Virus record (IMG/VR): IMGVR_UViG_3300030117_001716
Location: 1-33,113 of that record
Length of the DNA stretch: 33,113 nt
Strand: one strand, 5' to 3'
Origin: a virus
The notes beneath the pieces were generated by a model. The model was given only the letters and a program-made list of their open reading frames with translations. It was not told the origin of the DNA and ran no database searches. Shown here piece by piece: positions 8,730 through 16,893 of this stretch. The number at the start of each line of letters is the position of its first letter. Within the stretch, counting starts at the first letter, position 1. The position numbers and the translations under genes were made by a program.

Positions 8730-10138
8730 TATGCTGTTCCTTTCTCAAACCTATTCATCATATCATACATTCTTGCGGCTCCTAAATCTCTATCTCCATT
8801 TCCAGCATTTCTCACTGCTTTTGCTGTCATTACAAATTCACCATCAGAAAGCATTGCAGGGATACTATCTGAAGTACCTGTTCCTGGTCCTACGATTTCT
8901 CCTCCACCCGCTACTTCTGTTATGTTAGATAGAGGATTCGCATTAAACATACTTGCTAATTGAGAAGCACTGTAAGAAGGTGTGCCATACCAAACATTTT
9001 TTAATGATTGTGCGGCAGGAGAACTCTTATCCTGTATACTTTTCCATTGTTCATAAGCTCTTCTTTTTGGACTATCTGGTAACCTTTCAAGCTGTTCTGC
9101 TACACTTAATTCATCAGGAGTTAAAGCATCTGCAGCTAAATAGGCTCCTATACCAAGAGCTCCTGCTCCAGCTAAACTTGCAGGTGTTCCTGTTAATTTA
9201 TCCCCTGTTATAAAACTGCCAAAACGCTCTAATAAACCTTTTTCAGTTGCTTCTTTAGTTGCTTCTTTAACTATTTCTGTAGGTGCTGGTCCTTCATAAG
9301 ATAATGTTAATCCAGAACCAAGATCATCATCACCACTAGAACCAATCAGATTAAGATTGCCAGAACCACCACTAAAAATACCATCTCCTTTAGCTACTGC
9401 CATATCTCTTTGTGGTACAAAAGAAGGAGATGGGTTAGCTACTGATCTACCTTGAAGACGACTAAAGTTTTCAGCAGACATTCCTCCTGTAGGAGGAAAG
9501 CTTATAAGACCAGAACCAAATAATGTAGGACCAAAGATGCCCTGTGCTAACGGATTTGAAGGACCAGAAGAAGCAAGATTACTTAAAGCGGTAAAAGGTT
9601 CTGTAAGACCTTTACTAAGACCACCTAGAAAAGTGCCTGTAGGACTCATTGCACCCGAAACTCCTCGACCAAGAGCTCCGATACCATAACTAAGAGCCAT
9701 GGATTTAAGAACGTCTGATGCAGAACCACCTGTTAAAGAAGTGGTTAATCCTGATGCAAGAACACCACCAATACCAGGAGCAATCGCATTACCTATGATT
9801 GGAGCCGCAACAGGTAAAATCTTTTTAGCAACCTTTTTAACGGCTTTAAATATTTTTTTAAAGAAAAACTCAGGCTGACCTGTTATAGGATTGATTGAAT
9901 TAAGTTGATTGCCCACCACATAACGATCTGGGTTTTTAATACCCATTGTTATCATTTGTTTAAACAAATCTTCTTTTAAACCCGGATTTGCATCTAATAC
10001 TTCTTTGGGTACAACAGTTTCACCTTCTGCAGCGTGAACCATATAGTTATCACCATAACGACCTAAAGTAGCTAAACCATTAGCTAAAACTTGTGCATTA
10101 GGTTCACCTGAAAACTTGGGAGAAGTATCTGTCATCAT
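8729..10138 (-). CDS. Internal virion-type protein with cationic amphipathic segment (469 aa)
   Basis: Unknown family. Residues 93-110 (KKIFKAVKKVAKKILPV) are a strongly cationic amphipathic helix that leads straight into a hydrophobic Gly/Ala stretch (to about 130), the layout of a membrane-active peptide. A short motif near the N-terminus (HAAEGETVVPKEVL, 35-48) is echoed near the C-terminus (LSDGEFVMTAKAVR, 430-443); the C-terminal version with the preceding GPGTGTSDSIPA is familiar from many phage virion proteins. Two adjacent ATGs at 10138 and 10135 are possible. Probably an internal protein that contacts the host membrane at ejection; the sequence supports membrane activity, not the exact role. 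Confidence 0.8.
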   Translation of the reverse strand: MMTDTSPKFSGEPNAQVLANGLATLGRYGDNYMVHAAEGETVVPKEVLDANPGLKEDLFKQMITMGIKNPDRYVVGNQLNSINPITGQPEFFFKKIFKAVKKVAKKILPVAAPIIGNAIAPGIGGVLASGLTTSLTGGSASDVLKSMALSYGIGALGRGVSGAMSPTGTFLGGLSKGLTEPFTALSNLASSGPSNPLAQGIFGPTLFGSGLISFPPTGGMSAENFSRLQGRSVANPSPSFVPQRDMAVAKGDGIFSGGSGNLNLIGSSGDDDLGSGLTLSYEGPAPTEIVKEATKEATEKGLLERFGSFITGDKLTGTPASLAGAGALGIGAYLAADALTPDELSVAEQLERLPDSPKRRAYEQWKSIQDKSSPAAQSLKNVWYGTPSYSASQLASMFNANPLSNITEVAGGGEIVGPGTGTSDSIPAMLSDGEFVMTAKAVRNAGNGDRDLGAARMYDMMNRFEKGTA

Positions 10139-10140
10139 AG

Positions 10141-10461
10141 TTAAGAAATCTCCAAAACGCTGGCAAAGGCATTAATCTTCGAAGCTGTATCACAGTTTAA
10201 TTTCAGCGTATCACCAGACTCTAAAACAAAAGGTCCAGAGAGAGACGTATCAGCATCTGCGGCAATACTGGCTTTTTCTAATATAGCAGTTGCCGATGCA
10301 GAACTATCGGTTATCTTAGGAAATACCACAATAGTTCCAGAATGACTATTATAAAGATTTAAGTTCTTAATCAAAGCTGTTGTTGCTGTCGGACAAGTAT
10401 AAATTGTGACATCTCCTGTCGATCCAACTACTGTTGCTACATTTTTATAGATATTAGCCAT
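10141..10461 (-). CDS. Small beta-rich virion-type protein, hypothetical
   Basis: A 106-aa protein (MANIYKNVA...) rich in Thr, Ser, Ala and Val with no charged clusters, suggesting a compact beta fold such as a decoration or tail-surface subunit. I chose the ATG at 10461 because it overlaps the stop of the upstream 55-aa gene as TAATG; a longer reading from 10476 would overlap that gene further. It lies between the nozzle-like gene and the internal virion genes. No specific function can be assigned. Confidence 0.78.
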   Translation of the reverse strand: MANIYKNVATVVGSTGDVTIYTCPTATTALIKNLNLYNSHSGTIVVFPKITDSSASATAILEKASIAADADTSLSGPFVLESGDTLKLNCDTASKINAFASVLEIS

Positions 10462-10628
10462 TATTCCATAAACCAAGTTAAACTATTATTGTCATCTTGA
10501 CTCGTAATTTGTTCTGGAAACTCTATTTTTGTTAATGCCATCTCTAAATCTCTTAAAATCCTTACAAAAGTAACTGAATCATACTCTGAAGGAGCTAAAG
10601 GCATTGATTGTTCTAAAAGTTTTACCAT
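10461..10628 (-). CDS. Small conserved-looking protein, 55 aa
   Basis: A short gene linked at both ends by TAATG overlaps: its ATG uses the last base of the stop at 10628-10630 and its own stop overlaps the ATG at 10461. The product begins MVKLLEQSMPLAPSEYD and ends TWFME, is acidic, and has one predicted helix (FVRILRDLEMALTK). It fills what would otherwise be a 166-bp gap in a tightly packed cluster. No family recognised. A short protein between the nozzle and virion genes may be an assembly factor; that is a guess. Confidence 0.72.
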   Translation of the reverse strand: MVKLLEQSMPLAPSEYDSVTFVRILRDLEMALTKIEFPEQITSQDDNNSLTWFME

Positions 10629-12919
10629 TAACGTCTGCCATCTGGACGAATATTTAGGCGTAAATCACCCAATGTCCATGTTAAATCTGTTACATTACTT
10701 TCAATTCTAACAACAGCTTGTCTTGATCTACTACGAATAAACGATTGTTGAGTTGTTGAAGTAATTTCGTTAGTTGAGGTTGTTGAAAGACTGTCTCCTG
10801 GAAAGTTTCTTGTCTTTAAAATATAATTGACAGAAGCAGTTGAATCTGAACTTGTAATATCAATATCGGGTATGAGACGATCTACAAACATAAACTGTTC
10901 TCCATCTCCAAGATCAAAATCAGAAGACTCAATAAAAGAAGTCATTGCTGATCCGTCATCATTGTTACCGCTTTCATGAACATACACAAAATTTGTACCG
11001 CTTGAGTTTTGTCCACAGGCTCTAGGATTATCATGTAGACCATAATCAACCCAAGCAGTTCGAGATAAAGTTCCCAAATCCCAAGTATTTTCTGTAAAGT
11101 TATACTTTACATAGCGATCTATCTCTAATGAACTAGCACTGGGATAAAACCAAAAAACCTCATCGAACATTTTATTAGAAGCGGCAAAACATTTAAAGTT
11201 TTGTTCAAGATTTATGTCATCAAAAACATATCTCAAAAGGGTGCATGGAATTGTTTGAACGCTACCTGTATAAGCATAAAAGTTTTCACGATCAATCCAG
11301 AATACTTTATCTCCAACAGTTGTTGCTGCATTTGGTCCTAATATGGAAACGTTATTTGCAACCATATTCAGAGAAAATACATTTTCCCCTCCTACATGAG
11401 CTAAAGAATGAAGAGATGTATCTGTCCAAATTAAAACTTCCTGACGAGTTTTTTGTGCCGTTAGAATTTCAGAACCAGATGAAACGTGTAAATCTCCCGC
11501 ATTTCCTGTAACAGTAGGGGTCCAATCAAAAATATTGTCATTGACAGTATTAGACCAGCGAACAAGTAACATGTCCTGATCGGATCCTCCTAAAGGATTA
11601 CAAGCAAAACAAAGAACATGCTGTTTTGGTCCAACCATTATTCTTCTTGTTATAGTAGGAGCATCAGAAGCACCAGATTGAGAAGCAAGGCTGGAAGCAC
11701 GATTACCCACACCTAATGTTTGATCCCAAAAATAAGGTGTTCCATCAAAGGCATTAAATAATAAATCTTCTTCATAATTATCTTGTGACCACAAACGAAT
11801 ATTAGATCCAACTTCTGCTGAAGTAGAAGAAGCATCTCCCCATCCAATAAAGTCATTTGCCTCTTTAACAACTACTCCGTCACTATGAGATACGGCTGTA
11901 GTTCCTCGAACTCCTCTAACAACTCCTGCATCAATCGTATTAGATGATTTGCCTGTATATTGAATTAATTCATCATCAATTAATATGAGACCAACAAAAG
12001 TAACCGTATCACCGTTAGATGAACTAGCGGCGGTGGTCCCATCATCTCCTCTTATTATATCACCAAATATATTGTTAACATTACTTCCATATCGAATGTT
12101 CTCACTACCTATTTTAATAGTGCCTTTACTAGGAAAACCTGAAGAATCTGCAACAGGTATTGTAGTATCAGATGCTGTTCGATTAGAAGATGTTGTTGTG
12201 CTTGCTGTTTCAAAGTTTGAAGCACTTGTCAAAGTAAAAGAAGTATCAGAATTACTAATTCCACCAGAATCATTTAAGGTAGTCTGAGAATACCCTGTAG
12301 AATATCCTGACCAAGAACCTGCACCCCAACCATTTCCTGCTATAACAGTTTCAAGACCTGTGTTTATCTGATAAACAGCTACCACAGAAGAACCACCCCC
12401 CGCAGTGCTACCTGAAGAAGCTGATCCTGTTGTGGATATGGTATAAGAATCAGAATCAATAAGAGTTATCTGATGTTCAGCATTTATTAAAGATGCATTT
12501 ATGCCATCTGTTGTAGTGGCACCGCTAAGAGTTACAAAATCTCCGTTAACAGCTCCATGTGATGGAGCAGAAACTGTAATTACACCACTACCCGCAGAAC
12601 CTGTCGTAAGAGGATTTGATCCTAATGCAGTTGTTGCTCTGATAGGAGTTATATCGTTATATCCACCACCTTGTTCTATATAGAATTTAAACTGAGTGCC
12701 TAAACCCATAAATTTAGCACCCGCAAAAGAAGACCACACATGAAGAGATCTTCCTATCCCTTCAATAAGATTACTGCTAAGACGAACCCACCCGCCTAAC
12801 TTTTCAGGTCGTCCTTTTCTAAAGCGAATTAAATTTGAATTAAACCAGCCATTTTCGGAGGCATAACTAGTAGTTTCTCTATTAACGCCTGGCCTAAAGT
12901 TTATTTTAGCTAATGGCAT
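10628..12919 (-). CDS. Large tail structural protein, nozzle or gp10-like (763 aa)
   Basis: The N-terminus (MPLAKINFRPGVNRETTSY, then WFNSNLIRFRKGRPEKLGGW) is the hallmark of a widespread short-tailed-phage structural protein that I associate with the tail nozzle or P22 gp10-type packaged-DNA stabilisation group; the link is by pattern, not by search. Two kinds of inserted beta domain are visible: residues 107-177 (GSGVITVSAPSHGAVNGD...SYTI), and a duplicated unit at about 255-355 (IKIGSENIRYG...RGDDGTTA and ILIDDELIQYTG...RGVRGTTAVSHSDG). The region from about 370 on looks like a beta-propeller-type core. It follows the adaptor genes and precedes the internal proteins, as expected for a distal tail part. 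Confidence 0.82.
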   Translation of the reverse strand: MPLAKINFRPGVNRETTSYASENGWFNSNLIRFRKGRPEKLGGWVRLSSNLIEGIGRSLHVWSSFAGAKFMGLGTQFKFYIEQGGGYNDITPIRATTALGSNPLTTGSAGSGVITVSAPSHGAVNGDFVTLSGATTTDGINASLINAEHQITLIDSDSYTISTTGSASSGSTAGGGSSVVAVYQINTGLETVIAGNGWGAGSWSGYSTGYSQTTLNDSGGISNSDTSFTLTSASNFETASTTTSSNRTASDTTIPVADSSGFPSKGTIKIGSENIRYGSNVNNIFGDIIRGDDGTTAASSSNGDTVTFVGLILIDDELIQYTGKSSNTIDAGVVRGVRGTTAVSHSDGVVVKEANDFIGWGDASSTSAEVGSNIRLWSQDNYEEDLLFNAFDGTPYFWDQTLGVGNRASSLASQSGASDAPTITRRIMVGPKQHVLCFACNPLGGSDQDMLLVRWSNTVNDNIFDWTPTVTGNAGDLHVSSGSEILTAQKTRQEVLIWTDTSLHSLAHVGGENVFSLNMVANNVSILGPNAATTVGDKVFWIDRENFYAYTGSVQTIPCTLLRYVFDDINLEQNFKCFAASNKMFDEVFWFYPSASSLEIDRYVKYNFTENTWDLGTLSRTAWVDYGLHDNPRACGQNSSGTNFVYVHESGNNDDGSAMTSFIESSDFDLGDGEQFMFVDRLIPDIDITSSDSTASVNYILKTRNFPGDSLSTTSTNEITSTTQQSFIRSRSRQAVVRIESNVTDLTWTLGDLRLNIRPDGRR

Positions 12920-12950
12920 TTACCTACCCATTCTAGATTAACGTTTGCAT

Positions 12951-13244
12951 CTAGCTTGGCTCAGTAGGCCATGTTATGGTCCCCTGAACACTTGTATCAT
13001 CATATTTTGAAGGCAGATCCCTGAGTTCCTGACGATAGGTTTTCCAGTTGTCAGATAAAGACAAATCACTGCAAGCTCTCCAATCGCAATCTGCTAATTT
13101 TTGATTTCTTTGAGTTCTAAGTGAGACCCAAGCCCTAGTGTGCGCTTCATCATTATACGATTTTATCTCCGCGTCACGAGCGGCTTGTTCTGCATCTGTT
13201 AGTTCAACTTCAACGCCATTCACAACTTTTTTATCATTTGCCAT
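12951..13244 (-). CDS. Phage tail assembly chaperone-like protein
   Basis: A 97-aa protein whose second half (QRNQKLADCDWRACSD, then WKTYRQELRDLP, then ITWPTEPS at the end) matches the conserved pattern of the phage tail assembly chaperone family (Phage_tail_APC). Such proteins are usually encoded beside tail fibre genes and help fibre folding or attachment. Here it directly follows the fibre gene at 13253-14977, which supports the call. The N-terminal 40 residues are acidic and probably a helix. Confidence 0.8.
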   Translation of the reverse strand: MANDKKVVNGVEVELTDAEQAARDAEIKSYNDEAHTRAWVSLRTQRNQKLADCDWRACSDLSLSDNWKTYRQELRDLPSKYDDTSVQGTITWPTEPS

Positions 13245-13252
13245 TTGATTAC

Positions 13253-14977
13253 CTATGCCGCTTTTAATCTATAAAAATAAACGTTACCTGTTGCAATATT
13301 AGCAGAAGCAAAAAATATTTTTACCGCTGTATTCGCCTCTGCCGTGGATCTAAAGCCAACAAAATTTTGTTCAATCATAGTACCACTATGGTCTTTTCCA
13401 CCAACGTTTCCATACAATATAGTTCGTTCACTTGTAGCAGGATTTAAGATATGAAGATCACAAAATATTTGTTCTCCAGTTGCAGTTCCTCCCCCCTGAC
13501 CGATCACTCGAAACTGACTAGCAGATGTAGATGTTTCTTTTGTAAGATTTGTTCCTAAAAATCCACCAACTATGTACTGATAACCAGATGTTGCATAACT
13601 TGGTCCAGAAGTACCTACTTGTACGTAAAGGTCCTGATTATTGCTTGCTGGAACCAAATTACTTGCAATGAGACGATAATGGTAACCTGATTCCATTGTT
13701 TCTAAAGATACAAGAGAAGTTCCACTACAAGTCGTTGCGCTTAAAAGTTCGTAGCCACTTCCACCACTAGCAGCCGCCCATTTTAAACCAGATGCTTCGG
13801 AAGAATCTGCTGTCAATACAGTATCATTGCTACCTACTGCTAATTCAACAGGATCTGTTGCACCATCTCCCGCAACTATACTGCCCTTTGCTAAAGCAGA
13901 CATTGCCGTAATTGCACTCGTCCCGGACCCTAAAAGTATGCCACCATCCGTAAGGCTGCTGGCTCCAGTCCCTCCGTCAGCAACAGGCACATCTGTACCA
14001 CCCGCACGATATATTAAATTTCCTTCTATAGAAAGATTACCTGATGATGATCTTGCCAGAGTTGTATCTGAAGCGTGCCCTATTTCAAGAGCATTAGTTG
14101 ATACATCACCAACAACATTAACATTTGTTGTGCCAGTAGGTATTTCCAATACATCTTCGTCAGCATCATTCTTTATGGTAACATCATTTGTTGATCCCTG
14201 ACCTGTAAGGATCAAACCTTCAGCAGCCGTATATCCCATTGCTGCATTATCACCCGCAGAAGTATCTCCATCTGCATTAACAGTAGATGCAGTAACATCC
14301 CCAACTATGTCAACGTTAGTTCCACCTGTTGCAATTGTAATTACGTCTGCATCAGCATCGTTCTTAATAGTTACATCATTTGTGCTTCCCTGACCTGTAA
14401 GGATCAAACCTTCAGAGGATGTGTGACCGATAGAGGCATCATCTCCTGCGGCAGTATCTCCAGTTACATTAACCGTTCCAGCAGATGTAATATCTCCAGA
14501 AGCAGTTAAAGTAGCTAACTGTAAATTGGAAATAGCATCTACAACAGCAGCACCAGATCCCGCACCATCCATATAAACAATAGCAGATTTACCATTTGCA
14601 ATTGTTATATTTGCTCCAGATCCTTGAGATACAATTACTGAATAAGGACCACTTGATCCTGAGTCCGTAGTTGAATTTATCATAATAAAATATGCAGAGG
14701 TGGTGTTAGGTGCTACCGTTACAGTGTTATTAGCACCAAGAGCCCCTGTAAATTGTATTACGCGGAACATTCCATCTTGAAGGTTTTCTGTTCCTGAATC
14801 AGGAGAAGCTTCTCGAACAGTCAAAGTATGAGTTGATCCAGAAAGACCAACTGCTTTAAAAGAAGCTATTCTATCAAGAATATCAAAGTTGTGATTAGTT
14901 GTAGTTCCCCAAGCTCCTGACTGATCTCCAGAGCCAATCTTTTCTATGCCAAAACTTGTTGTATATGATGATGCCAT
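13253..14977 (-). CDS. Tail fibre or spike protein (574 aa)
   Basis: The N-terminus (MASSYTTSFGIEKIGSGDQSGAWG, about 40 residues) is the familiar virion-attachment end of marine phage fibres. A long Thr/Gly/Asp/Val-rich beta region follows (to about 400), with an almost exact 64-residue duplication around the phrase GLILTGQGSTNDVTIKN. PVADGGTGASSLTDGGILLGSG near 330-350 is a motif common in phage fibres. The C-terminal 170 residues look like a separate globular domain (receptor-binding head). It is followed by a tail assembly chaperone-like gene. AGGAA lies upstream of the ATG at 14977. Confidence 0.88.
   Translation of the reverse strand: MASSYTTSFGIEKIGSGDQSGAWGTTTNHNFDILDRIASFKAVGLSGSTHTLTVREASPDSGTENLQDGMFRVIQFTGALGANNTVTVAPNTTSAYFIMINSTTDSGSSGPYSVIVSQGSGANITIANGKSAIVYMDGAGSGAAVVDAISNLQLATLTASGDITSAGTVNVTGDTAAGDDASIGHTSSEGLILTGQGSTNDVTIKNDADADVITIATGGTNVDIVGDVTASTVNADGDTSAGDNAAMGYTAAEGLILTGQGSTNDVTIKNDADEDVLEIPTGTTNVNVVGDVSTNALEIGHASDTTLARSSSGNLSIEGNLIYRAGGTDVPVADGGTGASSLTDGGILLGSGTSAITAMSALAKGSIVAGDGATDPVELAVGSNDTVLTADSSEASGLKWAAASGGSGYELLSATTCSGTSLVSLETMESGYHYRLIASNLVPASNNQDLYVQVGTSGPSYATSGYQYIVGGFLGTNLTKETSTSASQFRVIGQGGGTATGEQIFCDLHILNPATSERTILYGNVGGKDHSGTMIEQNFVGFRSTAEANTAVKIFFASANIATGNVYFYRLKAA
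14196..14415 (-). repeat. Direct repeat within the fibre gene
   Basis: A 28-base stretch is repeated exactly at 14196-14223 and 14388-14415, offset 192 bases (64 codons, in frame). Flanking sequence is also similar, so the whole 64-residue unit is duplicated. This is expected for a repetitive fibre shaft and a likely site of length change by recombination. Confidence 0.85.
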
Positions 14978-14987
14978 AATTTTATTC

Positions 14988-15449
14988 CTATGCCGCTATT
15001 TTAACCCAGTTTGGTGTTTGTGAATCATCAATAGAACTATAATTTGGTGTTTGTGAATCATCAATAGAACTCCAAACTAAAGCATTGCTAACTTTTCCTT
15101 CTGCTGAAACCCCTGTGACAGTAAAAGATATATTTACTTGTGTGCTTCCAATAGCACTTGACGCTGAAACTCCACTTGGCGAAAGAATAGAGTTTGTAAT
15201 AATAGTAGACGATCCGATTGCACTTGCTGTTGAAACTCCACTTGGAGTGACCGTAACAGGAACAATAACCGTAGTAGAACCAACTGCACTTGCCGCTGAA
15301 ACTCCAGTAACACTTACAGTAACAGGAAGACTTACAACAGCAGACCCAATCGCACTGGCGGCTGAAACACCTGTAACAGCAAGAGGGATGGGACTGTTCC
15401 AAGCCCCTTCATTCCAAGATCCTCTATTCCAACCAGTAAGAGACGACAT
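14988..15449 (-). CDS. Repeat-containing virion-type protein (VTGVSAASAIGS repeats)
   Basis: A 153-aa protein made almost wholly of repeats. After an N-terminal WNRGSWNEGAWN segment, the phrase GVSAASAIGS recurs five times at residues 27, 49, 71, 93 and 113, a period of about 22 residues, each followed by a Val/Thr beta stretch. It ends with an 11-residue tandem duplication (SSIDDSQTPN). No charged core, no catalytic residues. A beta-solenoid or stacked beta-strand fibre element is likely; it sits just upstream of the fibre gene. The family is familiar from marine phages but I know no assigned function. Confidence 0.8.
   Translation of the reverse strand: MSSLTGWNRGSWNEGAWNSPIPLAVTGVSAASAIGSAVVSLPVTVSVTGVSAASAVGSTTVIVPVTVTPSGVSTASAIGSSTIITNSILSPSGVSASSAIGSTQVNISFTVTGVSAEGKVSNALVWSSIDDSQTPNYSSIDDSQTPNWVKIAA
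15010..15071 (-). repeat. 33-bp tandem duplication at the end of the repeat protein gene
   Basis: A 29-base sequence occurs at 15010-15038 and again at 15043-15071, an exact tandem copy with a 33-base period (11 codons), encoding the repeated SSIDDSQTPN phrase at the C-terminus. The identity at DNA level suggests a recent duplication. Confidence 0.85.
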
Positions 15450-15958
15450 TACGCAATCCTAATTATCGCATTGTTTGCATCATTAGCAGGATACTGAATA
15501 GTAAAGTCTCCTGCACTTGAAGATTTATCTCCCCCAAAATTAATTACAGCAACCGCAGGATCTGCTGCATGATTTGTAGTTGCTCCAGTCCCTGCTGTTG
15601 AAAGAGTTGAATTGTATATTAAGGCTCCTCTAGCATCAGATATAGTAGATGATGAAAAAGTTGTATCAGCAAAATCTACAAAAGCAGTAGGGACCGAACT
15701 GCTATTATCCGCAAGTCCAATGGTAACACTGCTAAGAGCCGCTCCTCCAGCAGAATAATTTGTTCCTGATACTTCATTACTGGTTGTATATCCTGTAGTA
15801 TCAGCATCAATAGATGAACTGTTTGTAAACATGGCAATTTTAAAAGTATCCGCTGATATTGAACTAGAACCTGTTCTGGTAGCTGTAGTCAAACGATGTA
15901 TACCAGCCAATATTTCTCTTTTAAAAGTACCGCACATTGCAGAAGAACCAACGGCCAT
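15449..15958 (-). CDS. Virion structural protein, hypothetical (169 aa)
   Basis: A Ser/Thr/Ala-rich beta-type protein. The N-terminus FKREILAGIH and the following DTFKIAMFTNS, TSNEVSGTNYSAGGAAL, FVDFADTTFSSSTISDARGALIYN form the conserved pattern of a common phage structural protein of unknown exact place in the particle. It starts one base inside the stop region of the upstream gene and ends in a TAATG-type overlap with the repeat protein. Likely a tail or surface subunit. Confidence 0.8.
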   Translation of the reverse strand: MAVGSSAMCGTFKREILAGIHRLTTATRTGSSSISADTFKIAMFTNSSSIDADTTGYTTSNEVSGTNYSAGGAALSSVTIGLADNSSSVPTAFVDFADTTFSSSTISDARGALIYNSTLSTAGTGATTNHAADPAVAVINFGGDKSSSAGDFTIQYPANDANNAIIRIA

Positions 15959-16248
15959 TACAACCTCCTTATAATCTCTGCCATATCTTCATGGCCTTGT
16001 TGTCTCATAAGAGCCCATATAGTAGTTCTTTCGCTCTGGGCCATTCTATTCATATAGAAAATAAGTATTTCCTTCAACTTATCTCTATGTGCTATCGCTT
16101 GATCCCGTATAACAGGAGGAGCATCTTTAGATACTACCATAATTTTATTCATAGCCATTTCTGCCATTTCCTCTGGAGAATGACCTCTATTGTTACTTGT
16201 AAATACAAAAGGATCTGGAATACTAGTGTGACTTTCACCGTCAAACAT
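15958..16248 (-). CDS. Small conserved phage protein (96 aa), hypothetical
   Basis: A mainly helical protein; residues 25-96 form one or two long helices ending QQGHEDMAEIIRRL. It contains PPVIRDQAIAHRDKLKEIL. The ATG at 16248 overlaps the preceding stop (TAATG). It lies between adaptor-type and fibre-type genes, so an assembly or head-tail junction role is possible. I do not recognise a named family. Confidence 0.75.
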   Translation of the reverse strand: MFDGESHTSIPDPFVFTSNNRGHSPEEMAEMAMNKIMVVSKDAPPVIRDQAIAHRDKLKEILIFYMNRMAQSERTTIWALMRQQGHEDMAEIIRRL

Positions 16249-16892
16249 TAAGCAACATCCCTTCTAACTCTATCATACCTATACTGATCTCTAGTTTGAA
16301 GACCTTCACCAAGATTTTTCAACCATTGAAGTGATTCTTGGAACCTAGCATTATAAAGTTGAAGCAAATCAGCCTCTCCTTTCATAAAGGTATACGCCTC
16401 TACTAAACTACCGTATAGAAGAGCAAGTTCCGCATTATCCCCCAAATAACTTGTTCCATCTCCACTGGCAGTAATAGAAGTAGGTCTGTAAAAATAATGA
16501 AGCTCCATCGTGTAGTTTGAGTCAGGAGTAGGAGCTAATAAAAAAGTGTCGTTATCCCAATCTGCATAAAACCTGGGAGTTCCTGTTGTAGCTGGATTAG
16601 GTGTAAAATCTTGTAAAGCCGTAACATTTTTATACAAAAGAAACTCTTTGCTAGAAGAATTAATTACACTCAAAGAATTTTGAGCTAGAAAATCAGTTGG
16701 TTTAGATAAATACTGATTTCCAGATGTAGCAGAACCTTGAACATTTTTTCTAAATACATCTAATTGACATTCTTTAAGAATACGTTCTTCTGCATTTAAA
16801 ATAAAACGAGGTAACTGATTAACAAAAGTCGTTTCCGTATTTTGTGTATAATCTTGGATAGCTGTTTTTAAAGTTGTAAATGTATACGCCAT
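16248..16892 (-). CDS. Head-tail adaptor-like protein (214 aa)
   Basis: The N-terminus (TLKTAIQDYTQN, then FVNQLPRFILNAEERILKEC) is the conserved pattern of the short-tailed-phage adaptor family (SU10-adaptor type), which joins the portal to the tail. The middle holds LHYFYRP and the C-terminal part is helical (EAYTFMKGEADLLQLYNARFQESL). I chose the ATG at 16892 (MAYTF), two bases after the upstream stop, rather than a GTG at 16901. Position downstream of capsid genes and upstream of the nozzle gene agrees. Confidence 0.82.
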   Translation of the reverse strand: MAYTFTTLKTAIQDYTQNTETTFVNQLPRFILNAEERILKECQLDVFRKNVQGSATSGNQYLSKPTDFLAQNSLSVINSSSKEFLLYKNVTALQDFTPNPATTGTPRFYADWDNDTFLLAPTPDSNYTMELHYFYRPTSITASGDGTSYLGDNAELALLYGSLVEAYTFMKGEADLLQLYNARFQESLQWLKNLGEGLQTRDQYRYDRVRRDVA

Positions 16893-16893
16893 A

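Noticed and set aside
15088-15402. Long alternative frames on both strands over the GVSAASAIGS repeat gene
   Set aside because: Produced by the repetitive codons of the real gene; composition is unnatural (runs of Cys, Tyr, Lys).
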